A stretch of DNA of 34,598 nucleotides, taken from positions 1 to 34,598 of the forward strand of contig JAMOVQ010000114.1 in assembly GCA_027067575.1 (NCBI GenBank). The letters run 5' to 3'. The notes under the pieces were generated by a model. That model did no database searches and was not told where the DNA came from. It saw only the letters and a program-made list of their open reading frames with translations. The position numbers were made by a program, and so were the translations under genes. Shown here one piece after another: positions 1-7,349 of this stretch; the stretch's first letter is position 1, and every line of letters starts with the position of its first letter. Source of the stretch: Thermoanaerobaculia bacterium (GTDB taxonomy: Bacteria > Acidobacteriota > Thermoanaerobaculia > Thermoanaerobaculales > Sulfomarinibacteraceae).

Positions 1-132
1 CCGTTCCCGCAAGGGCGCGAGGAGGAACTGACCTGGCGGTCGTGACGACGAAGCGACCGCGGCGGGGGCGGTCCCGGGGTGCGAGACTCGCGGCCCCGTT
101 CATTCAAAGTCGATGACCCGAAGCCCTTCAAC

Positions 133-275
133 GAAGCCCAGGCGGCCGGCAGCGACGCCGCAGGCGGCGCCAGCGGATCGCCCGGACGGTCCGGGGGGAG
201 CTCGCTCCCACCGGGGTGCGCGGGCGAGGCGCGCAGCCCGCGCGCAGCGCGGGGGCCGGCCGCCGGTTCGTCCCA
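133..275 (+). repeat. Dispersed intergenic repeat, copy A (hairpin-rich, 10-bp inverted repeat near ends)
   Basis: GAAGCCCAGGCGGCCGGCAGCGACGCCGCAGGCGGCGCCAGCG...GGGGGAGCTCGCTCCCACCGGGGTGCGCGGGCGAGGCGCGCAGCCCGCGCG...GGGGGCCGGCCGCCGGTTC is nearly identical to 7058-7201 and, for its 3' ~130 bp, to 24178-24308. Confidence 0.9.
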
Positions 276-291
276 CGCCCCACCGCCTGCC

Positions 292-320
292 TTGACAGGC
301 CACCCGGGGCCGTTCACAAT
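292..320 (+). promoter_or_regulatory. Putative sigma70-type promoter TTGACA-N17-CACAAT for the 390-1064 gene
   Basis: TTGACA at 292-297, 17-nt spacer, CACAAT at 315-320; downstream AAGGAGG and ATG at 390. Confidence 0.6.
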
Positions 321-389
321 CACTGGCACGATGAAACTCCGTACCGAGAACATGGGGACCTCATCGAGAGGGCAAGGAGGACAGACGAA

Positions 390-1064
390 ATGAGGAAGAC
401 GACCATCATCGCAGTCACCGCCCTGGCACTGGCGACGGCACCATGGGCCGCGGTCTCGGCCGCCGACAACGAGAAACAGCCGGACACGTCGGAATTCCAC
501 ATCGGCGCGGACAGCCGTTCGGACACCACGACCGACACCATCGACGGCAGCCAGACCTACGACCGGCGGTACGGGGCCACGTACGACGGAACGTGCAATG
601 TATCAAGCTACGACTCCTCCAACGACGGGGTCGGTTATGTGGCCCTGGCCGTCCACTCCCCCTCGACCGAGAACCTCGTGGCCGAGGTCACCACCGCCGA
701 TTTCTCGGACTCGGTCATGACGCTGTACTGCGACCCGTTCGACCCGGCGAACCCCGAGCAGAACATGATGGCGTATGACGACGACGGTGGAACCGGCATG
801 CTCAGTGCCTTCACCGACGCAGACGGCTACGAGATCCAGGCGGACACGACCTACTGGCTCGTCATCGCGACGTACGGTCCGGGCGTCACGGGCGACCTCA
901 CCGTGACCCTCGGCGGCGACGCCGTGTTCGGTCCCGCCGGTGGCGGCCCGACGCCAACGCCGTTCGCGGCGCCCGGCATCCCGGCCGCCACGCCGTGGGG
1001 CCTGGCTGCCCTGATGCTGGCGTTCGCCGGCGTGGCGCTGGCGATCCTTCGCCGCCGCGCCTGA
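390..1064 (+). CDS. Secreted protein with IPTL-CTERM-like C-terminal sorting signal
   Basis: AAGGAGG ribosome-binding site then ATG; signal peptide MRKTTIIAVTALALATAPWAAVSA; C-terminus IPAATPWGLAALMLAFAGVALAILRRRA resembles IPTLSxWGL-TM-RRR. Confidence 0.8.
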   Translation: MRKTTIIAVTALALATAPWAAVSAADNEKQPDTSEFHIGADSRSDTTTDTIDGSQTYDRRYGATYDGTCNVSSYDSSNDGVGYVALAVHSPSTENLVAEVTTADFSDSVMTLYCDPFDPANPEQNMMAYDDDGGTGMLSAFTDADGYEIQADTTYWLVIATYGPGVTGDLTVTLGGDAVFGPAGGGPTPTPFAAPGIPAATPWGLAALMLAFAGVALAILRRRA

Positions 1065-1109
1065 TCCGATCCCGATCATCCGGATCGGTCCGCGCCGGAC
1101 CGGTCTCAC

Positions 1110-1134
1110 ACGGCCCCCGCAGAGCGGGGGCCGT
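1110..1134. terminator. Strong hairpin between convergent genes (probable bidirectional terminator)
   Basis: ACGGCCCCCGC-AGA-GCGGGGGCCGT, perfect 11-bp stem with 3-nt loop between the stop codons at 1064 (+) and 1175 (-); no U tract. Confidence 0.6.
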
Positions 1135-1174
1135 CGTCCGTCCGGCCATCACTCGCTGCCCGGCTGGCAGCGCT

Positions 1175-1825
1175 TCAGTCACCGGCCGGCCCTTCCAGGA
1201 GCTCGACCGCCGGAAACTCCCGGGCCATCGAACCGAGGACGGCCCCTGCCCCCTCCGCCGCCCCGGCGGGAGCGTACACCACGAGCCACGCCTCCTCCGT
1301 CGCCGGCGTCACGCGGACCCGCTCGTTGTCGGTGACCGGGGTCCCGAACGGCCCGCGGCGATCCTCCAGGACCGGCTTCCCCTCCAGGGAGAACGGCCCG
1401 CGCATGGAGTCCATGGTCTCGCCGGGGCAGCCGCGCCGCAGGACGAACGGAGGCACCACGGCGCCAGGCTCGATGACGCAGCATGGCAGGAGCAGCCGGA
1501 CGGAGAGCAGGTTGTTGAAGTCGACGAGCGGATGGATCGGCGGCGGAAGCGAGCCCTTGAGCACACGCCGCGCCAGCGCCTCCGACGAGGGCCGGTAGCG
1601 GGTCGGATCGGTCCCCGCCTCGCGGAACAGCCGCCGGATCGCGGCGACCTCGGGCAGCTCGCTGAGGTTTATCCCGCCGAGACGCTCCCGGAGCCGCGTA
1701 ATCTCCGTCTCCCAGGCCTGATCGAGATCCACGGTGGCGCCGGGTACGGCTGCGAGCCGGGCCCACATGAGCGCCCACCCCTCAAGCTCGTGGCCGGTTC
1801 GTGGCGGGAACGGTGTTCTCTTCAT
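1175..1825 (-). CDS. B3/4-domain (PheT-like, tRNA-editing-related) protein
   Basis: LVDFNNLLSVRLLLPCCV, FVLRRGCPGETMDSM and GKPVLEDRRGPFGTPVTDNERVRV resemble B3/4 domain proteins; start moved to MKRTPF inside the 1906 ORF. Confidence 0.7.
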   Translation of the reverse strand: MKRTPFPPRTGHELEGWALMWARLAAVPGATVDLDQAWETEITRLRERLGGINLSELPEVAAIRRLFREAGTDPTRYRPSSEALARRVLKGSLPPPIHPLVDFNNLLSVRLLLPCCVIEPGAVVPPFVLRRGCPGETMDSMRGPFSLEGKPVLEDRRGPFGTPVTDNERVRVTPATEEAWLVVYAPAGAAEGAGAVLGSMAREFPAVELLEGPAGD

Positions 1826-1861
1826 CGGCGGCCTCCCCGCCCAAGGATACCGCCGACGGGG

Positions 1862-1867
1862 TACACT
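1862..1867 (+). promoter_or_regulatory. Putative -10 element TACACT
   Basis: GGGGTACACTGTGG 12-18 nt upstream of the start codon of the 1886 gene; same pattern seen at other genes. Confidence 0.4.
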
Positions 1868-1885
1868 GTGGGCCTGGGGGTGACC

Positions 1886-2230
1886 ATGGCACGCTTCTTC
1901 ACACACTGGATACTGACGGGCCTCGCACTGTGGGTCACGGCGTGGATCCTTCCCGGCGTGACCATCCGCTCCCTGGGCGCCCTGGCCGTGGCGGCCATCG
2001 TCCTCGGATTCGTCAACGCGGTGATCCGCCCCGTGCTCCTGATCCTGACGCTCCCCATCACGATCCTCACCCTGGGGCTCTTCTACCTCGTGGTCAACGG
2101 ACTGGCGTTCGCCCTGGCCGCGTGGATCGTCCCGGGGTTCGAGGTCGCCTCGTTCTGGTGGGCCGTGGCTGGCGCACTGTGCGTCAGCGCCGTGTCCTGG
2201 TTCGTCGCCGCCGTCTCCGGGGAGGCGTGA
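1886..2230 (+). CDS. Phage holin superfamily IV (4-TM) small membrane protein
   Basis: Hydrophobic 114 aa; NAVIRPVLLILTLPITILTLGLFYLVVNGLAFALAAWIVPGF is the typical core; GTG at 1880 is an alternative start. Confidence 0.8.
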   Translation: MARFFTHWILTGLALWVTAWILPGVTIRSLGALAVAAIVLGFVNAVIRPVLLILTLPITILTLGLFYLVVNGLAFALAAWIVPGFEVASFWWAVAGALCVSAVSWFVAAVSGEA

Positions 2231-3150
2231 TGGCGACGATCAAGGTCCGGCGAATCCACCGGGAGGAGATCGCGGGCGTCCAGATCCTCAGAGAGGCCGT
2301 GCGGCGCGATGCGGGTCTCGCGGAGGGCGGAGCCGTCCGGCTGGACCTGGACGCCGAACTGGATCCCGAGCTCGTCCACCTCCAGGCGCACGACCCGGAC
2401 GGCTTCTTCTGTGCGCTGGACCGCGACGAGACACTGGGGTTTGGAGCCGCCCACGTCCGCTCCCGCCAGTGGGTCCTCTCGGAGCTGTGGGTGCTCCCGC
2501 AACACCAGGGGAAGGGGGCCGGGTCCGCCCTGCTCCGGCGCCTTCTCGGGTACGGCGAACGGTCGGGCGTGAAGGAACGGCTCGCCCTCATCCCGCCGCT
2601 GCCGTCGATCCAGGCGATCCTCCTCGGCGCCGGCCTCCGGGCCGTCTGCCCGGTCCACCGGCTTGCGATGGGCCGGGAGGACGCCGCCCGCCTGGCCAGC
2701 TCCCTCGGCCGGACCTTCCCCTCCCAGGACGTCACACACGAGCTGCTCAAGCGGCGCGGCCAGGCCGACCTGGACCGGATCGACAGGGTGGTCCGCGGCA
2801 TCGTCCGGGAGGTGGACCACGTCCACTGGATCAAGCAGCGCGGCCTCAACGTCGCCTTCGTCCGCCAGCGGGACCGGATCGCCGCCTACGGGTACGGCGG
2901 ACGGGACCAGGTCGGCCCCGTGGCCGGCAGCACCCGTGAGGCCGCCCTGGCCGCCATCGGCCGGGCCATCGAGCTCGCGCTCAGGGCGGGCACCATACGC
3001 CCCACGATCCTCGTACCCGAGCCGTTCACCGACGCCCTGGACGCCCTCTTCGACGCGGGCGCGCGGATCGAGAGCACCCTTCTCCTCCACGCCGACGGGG
3101 CGCAGCTCCAGCCGGACCGGTGGATCCCCGGGCCGCCCGACCTGCCGTGA
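2230..3150 (+). CDS. GNAT-family N-acetyltransferase
   Basis: VLSELWVLPQHQGKGAGSALLRRLLGYGE is the GNAT acetyl-CoA motif; start overlaps the previous stop (TGATG). Confidence 0.75.
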   Translation: MATIKVRRIHREEIAGVQILREAVRRDAGLAEGGAVRLDLDAELDPELVHLQAHDPDGFFCALDRDETLGFGAAHVRSRQWVLSELWVLPQHQGKGAGSALLRRLLGYGERSGVKERLALIPPLPSIQAILLGAGLRAVCPVHRLAMGREDAARLASSLGRTFPSQDVTHELLKRRGQADLDRIDRVVRGIVREVDHVHWIKQRGLNVAFVRQRDRIAAYGYGGRDQVGPVAGSTREAALAAIGRAIELALRAGTIRPTILVPEPFTDALDALFDAGARIESTLLLHADGAQLQPDRWIPGPPDLP

Positions 3151-5234
3151 ACGGGATCGTCCCGCCCGACGGCTCCGGCGGACCGCCCGCTCACCGCAGG
3201 CTCCGGTACGAGGACGCCCTCAACCCCGAGCAGCTCGAGGTGGTCCTGCACCCGGGCGGCCCGATGCTCGTCCTCGCTGGGGCCGGCACCGGCAAGACGC
3301 GGACCCTGGTCTACCGCGTCTGCCGCCTGATCGAGGACGGCGTCCCGCCGGGTCGCATCCTGCTGCTGACCTTCACGAACAAGGCCGCGCGGGAGATGCT
3401 CGACCGGGTCGGGGAGCTGGTGGAGCGGGGCGCCTCGCGGGTCATGGGTGGCACGTTCCACTCCGCGGGACACCGGATCCTGCGCCGGTACGCCGACCGG
3501 CTCGGGTACACCACCCGGTTCTCCATCCTCGACCGGGAGGACGCCGCGGAGGTCATGGGCGCGGCCCTCGCCGACGTGCTGCCCGACGTCCCGAAACAGC
3601 GGTTCCCCCGCCCCCCGCTCCTCGTCGACCTGTACAGCCTCGTCATCAACACCGGCCGGGAGCTTGCCGACGTCCTCGAGGACCGGGCGCCCCAGCACCT
3701 GGCCTCCCTGGACGCCATCACCGGCGTCTTCCGCCGCTACCTCGAGCGCAAGCGCGAGCGGAACCTGATGGACTTCGACGACCTGCTGCTCAACTGGCTG
3801 CTCCTCCTGACCCGCCATCCCGACGTCCGCCGGGAGCTCCAGAACCGGTTCGAGCATGTCTTAGTGGACGAGTACCAGGACACCAACCGGCTCCAGGCCG
3901 ACATCGTGGACGCCATGCTCGGCCCGGCCCGCAACCTGATGGTCGTGGGCGACGACGCCCAGTCGATCTACGGCTTCCGCGGCGCGGACTTCGAGAACAT
4001 CCTGGGGTTCCCCGAGCGCCACCCGGACTGCACCGTCTTCCGGCTCGAGACCAACTACCGCTCCACCCCCGAGATCCTCGCGGCGGCCAACGCCGCCATC
4101 GCCCGCAACGAGCGGCAGTTCCGGAAGAACCTCCGCGCCGTCCGGCCCGCCGGCGAACGGCCCCGCCGCGTCGCCGTCCCCGACCCGGAGACCCAGGCGT
4201 CGTGGGTCGCCGAGACGATCCTCGAGCTGCGGGAGGAGGGGGTCCCCCTCGAGGAGATGGCGGTGCTCTACCGCAACCACAACCACTCCCTCGACCTCCA
4301 GGTCGAGCTGACCCGCAGGAACGTCCCGTTCCGGGTCCGCTCCGGCCTCCGTTTCTTCGAGCAACGCCATGTCAAGGACGTCTTGGCGCACCTGCGGTTC
4401 GTCGAGAACCCGATGGACGAGGTCGCCTTCACCCGCATGGCGAAGCTTCGCGACGGCGTTGGCGAGCGGATCGCCGCGAGGGTCTCCGCCGCCATCGCCG
4501 GGGCCGAGGCCGTCGAGCGGTTGCTGGCCCTGGACCTCGAGGCCGCCGGCGTCCCGCCCCGCGCCCGGCCCGGCTTGGAGGGCCTTCGCCAGCTCCTGGG
4601 CGAGCTCGCCGGCCCCCGCCTTCTCGGCCAGCCGGGCGAGGCGATCCGCCGCATCGTCGAGGCCCACTACCGCGAGTACGCCCGCGCCCGGTTCGACAAC
4701 GCCGGCGCCCGCCTCGACGACCTCGAGCAGCTCGCCCTCTTCGCCGACGGCTACCCCGACGTGGCCGCCTTCCTCGGCGACGTCACCCTGTTCAACGAGC
4801 TTTCCGGCGAGGACGTGGCCGCCGGTCCGCCCGACGAGCAGCTGACCCTCTCCACCGTCCACCAGGCCAAGGGACTCGAGTGGCGCGCAGTCTTCGTCCT
4901 CTGGCTCGCCGAGGACCGTTTCCCGTCCGCCCGTGCCGACGACCTCGAGGAGGAGCGCCGCCTCTTCTACGTCGCCCTCACCCGCGCGAAGGACCTCCTC
5001 TTCCTCGTCCATCCCGAGATCGCCCGCGACCGCTACCGCGTCGACGTCATCGTCCGTCCCTCCCCGTTCCTCGAGGAGATCCCCGCCGACCTCCTCGACA
5101 CCCTCACCGTCCCCGCCGCCGGTACCCCCGCCCTCGATCCCGGCGCCCCGAGCCCGGCCCTCCGCTACACCCTCCCCGGCTTCCTCTCCCCGGACACCGA
5201 CGACGACCCGGAGGGACCGGACGAGGTGAACTGA
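3147..5234 (+). CDS. UvrD/Rep-family superfamily 1 ATP-dependent DNA helicase
   Basis: Motifs AGAGTGKTRTL, LVDEYQDTN, VVGDDAQSIYGFRGA, LETNYRS, STVHQAKGLEW, RLFYVALTRAKD; GTG start overlaps the GNAT stop (GTGA). Confidence 0.95.
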   Translation: MNGIVPPDGSGGPPAHRRLRYEDALNPEQLEVVLHPGGPMLVLAGAGTGKTRTLVYRVCRLIEDGVPPGRILLLTFTNKAAREMLDRVGELVERGASRVMGGTFHSAGHRILRRYADRLGYTTRFSILDREDAAEVMGAALADVLPDVPKQRFPRPPLLVDLYSLVINTGRELADVLEDRAPQHLASLDAITGVFRRYLERKRERNLMDFDDLLLNWLLLLTRHPDVRRELQNRFEHVLVDEYQDTNRLQADIVDAMLGPARNLMVVGDDAQSIYGFRGADFENILGFPERHPDCTVFRLETNYRSTPEILAAANAAIARNERQFRKNLRAVRPAGERPRRVAVPDPETQASWVAETILELREEGVPLEEMAVLYRNHNHSLDLQVELTRRNVPFRVRSGLRFFEQRHVKDVLAHLRFVENPMDEVAFTRMAKLRDGVGERIAARVSAAIAGAEAVERLLALDLEAAGVPPRARPGLEGLRQLLGELAGPRLLGQPGEAIRRIVEAHYREYARARFDNAGARLDDLEQLALFADGYPDVAAFLGDVTLFNELSGEDVAAGPPDEQLTLSTVHQAKGLEWRAVFVLWLAEDRFPSARADDLEEERRLFYVALTRAKDLLFLVHPEIARDRYRVDVIVRPSPFLEEIPADLLDTLTVPAAGTPALDPGAPSPALRYTLPGFLSPDTDDDPEGPDEVN

Positions 5235-5377
5235 ACCTCGCGGACAGGCTCTCCCGCATCGAAGGCACTCCCTCGAATCCGCGTGGCGATCCCCCCCCAC
5301 CGCGCCCCCGGGTCGAGTCCTCGGGATCGGTTCCTGGCCGGGTGGGCCGGGCAACGGCGGTCACCGCCCGGGGGGCG

Positions 5378-6424
5378 TCAGCGCGACGTCTCCGGGGAGC
5401 CCCTAGCGTGCTCCGGCTGCCGGGGTCCGGCGCCGGGTCCTCGTCCCTCGAACATCGACACGGTCCTCCAGCCTGCGATCGAGGCGATCACGGCGAGGAC
5501 GATCCCGGCCCACCCGTCCACCGCCCAATGCCAGCCGGTGGCCACCGCTCCAAGAAAGGTCAGTCCGGTAAGCACCAGGAACACCGTTCGCCAGCGGGTC
5601 CGCAGCCTGACGCACCACAGGAAGAAGAGGGCCTGCGCCGCCACGTGGAGGCTGGGCATCGCACCGATCCCCAGAGTGGGGGCGATCAAGGCGTGCCGCC
5701 CTTGTAGAACGGCCATGACGGACCGGAAGTTCTCGAGCAGTCTCAGCTGTGTGCTCGCCGCGATGGGGAAGACCGCCGAGACGTCGTGCCAGAGGCGGGA
5801 CTGGACGAAGACAGGCCCACGGGCGGGCACCGCGATGTAGAGCCACAAACCCAGGCTCCAGACGATGGAGACGGCCAGGAAGAACCCCTTCCTCCGGGCG
5901 GGCCGGTCGGTGCTGAACCAGGCCGTCACCGCGAGCATCGAGGGAACGAACAAGCCGTAGAACCGGTCCAGCAGGACGGCAGCCGGACGCGCGCCTTCGA
6001 AGATCGTCAGGAGCGCGACGTTTGGATCGACCCCGAGGCAGAGAAACCGGTCCACCGCGGCAAGGAGCCCGTCCCACGTCCGGGGATTGATCGCCGGCAC
6101 AAACACCTTCCCCCACACGTATGCCTCGGCGAGGAGAACGTACGAGAGAACGATGAACGGGTACTCCCACCACTGATCGAGAACCGTGCGGAGGCCCCGC
6201 CGGACGCTCCGTTCGGCCACCGCACGGAGGACGGCGCGCAGAGCCATGGCAGCCCCGAGCGGCACCACGATCCCCTCGACGATCGTCCCGAGGCCGTAGG
6301 AGAGCGGAACGACCACCCCGCCCTGGCGGATCGCGGCAACCACGGCCGCGAGCTGCACCGAGAGGGCCGCCACCAGCAGACCCCAGAACCACTCCTCCCG
6401 TCGCTGCGCTCCATGCCCGTCCAT
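5378..6424 (-). CDS. PAP2/Aur1-like membrane phosphatase or phosphotransferase
   Basis: GAMPSLHVAAQALFF and GWHWAVDGWAG PAP2 motifs, multiple TM segments; start at MDGHGAQRREEW. Confidence 0.85.
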   Translation of the reverse strand: MDGHGAQRREEWFWGLLVAALSVQLAAVVAAIRQGGVVVPLSYGLGTIVEGIVVPLGAAMALRAVLRAVAERSVRRGLRTVLDQWWEYPFIVLSYVLLAEAYVWGKVFVPAINPRTWDGLLAAVDRFLCLGVDPNVALLTIFEGARPAAVLLDRFYGLFVPSMLAVTAWFSTDRPARRKGFFLAVSIVWSLGLWLYIAVPARGPVFVQSRLWHDVSAVFPIAASTQLRLLENFRSVMAVLQGRHALIAPTLGIGAMPSLHVAAQALFFLWCVRLRTRWRTVFLVLTGLTFLGAVATGWHWAVDGWAGIVLAVIASIAGWRTVSMFEGRGPGAGPRQPEHARGSPETSR

Positions 6425-6434
6425 CCCGGGGAGT

Positions 6435-6440
6435 AGTGTA
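6435..6440 (-). promoter_or_regulatory. Putative -10 element TACACT, 10 nt from the PAP2 start codon
   Basis: Minus strand GGCGGTACACTACTCCCCGGGATG. Confidence 0.4.
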
Positions 6441-6687
6441 CCGCCCCGGCGATGGGTTCCGCGAACCCGAGCCCTCGTGCGAGCTATCGCCGTGTCGCGG
6501 TTGTATTGGCGTAAGGACATCGTTTCAGTCCGCGAGAACCAGGAGTGTGGGCTCCGGCGTTCGCGCATAACGACCCCGACAGACGATGACGGCCCTGGAA
6601 GGTACGGATTGCTGCAGATCTCCGGGAGGAAATCCAGCGAAACTCTGCGCTAGGGACCTGAGGACGACCTGCAAGGAGCCACCCGGT

Positions 6688-6826
6688 CGGATCGGAGGGT
6701 GCGAGCCCCTGACGCACCGCAATCCTCGACCGCCTGCTACACCACTGCCACGTGGTCCAGATCGACGGTGAGAGCCACCGTCTCAAGGACATCGAACGCC
6801 ACCTCGCTTCCAGAAACAACGGATGA
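6688..6826 (+). pseudogene. Remnant of an IS21-family istB (C-terminal fragment, frameshifted)
   Basis: 6722-6826 reads ILDRLLHHCHVVQIDGESHRLKDIERHLASRNNG*, characteristic of the IstB C-terminus; upstream RIGGCEPLTHR lies in another frame (extra base near 6721). Confidence 0.75.
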
Positions 6827-7057
6827 AGCTTGCAGGGAAACCACAACCCATTCGCGGCGCCCCTGCCCTCCTCGGGGTGCGGGATGGCACCCCCGAAAGG
6901 AGGTGAGCCCCATTTTCCGCCCCAGACCAACCGACACCCTCCTTGGGACGCATGCGGGAATCTGGGTGTCCCCAAACCGCGGAACCCTGGGTGCCCCTTG
7001 ACAGATGCCGCAGCGGCGAGGGGCAAGGAGGAGCTGACCTCCTACGATGCCGCTCCC

Positions 7058-7201
7058 GAAGCCCAGGCGGCCGGCAGCGATGCCGCAGGCGGCGCCAGCG
7101 CGTCGCGCGGGTGGAACGGGGGGAGCTTGCTCCCGCCGGGATGCACGGGCGAGGCGCTCAGTCCGCGCGAAGCGCCGGGGCCGGCCGCCGGTTCACCTCA
7201 C
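7058..7201 (+). repeat. Dispersed intergenic repeat, copy B
   Basis: Nearly identical to 133-275; shares GAAGCCCAGGCGGCCGGCAGCGAYGCCGCAGGCGGCGCCAGCG and GGGGCCGGCCGCCGGTTC. Confidence 0.9.
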
Positions 7202-7349
7202 GGTGAAGCGGTCCCGCCCGGTCGGATAGCGCACCACAGTCCAACGGTGCAACGGTCTGCTCCGGTCTCGCTCCAGGCAACCCCGGAGCGGTGGTGGTAG
7301 GATTCGGACGAATCACACGACGCGATCGTCGAGGTCCGGGGAGGAGACC

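Noticed and set aside
79-393. Small ORFs over repeat copy A (and 6830-7300, 6943-7206, 23524-24648 over copies B and C) giving similar peptides
   Set aside because: Similarity occurs in more than one frame because the DNA itself repeats; non-coding hairpin structure explains it better.
5347-5371. CCGGGC-N13-GCCCGG hairpin between convergent UvrD and PAP2 genes as a terminator
   Set aside because: Plausible by position but weak, with a large loop and high-GC background; not confident enough to list as a feature.
2663-5707. 1014-aa + strand ORF overlapping GNAT and UvrD
   Set aside because: Alternate-frame high-GC artefact; the UvrD motifs are in the 3147-5234 frame.
6484-7026. 180-aa minus-strand ORF
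   Set aside because: Antisense to the istB remnant on the + strand and spanning several unrelated segments; no protein motifs.
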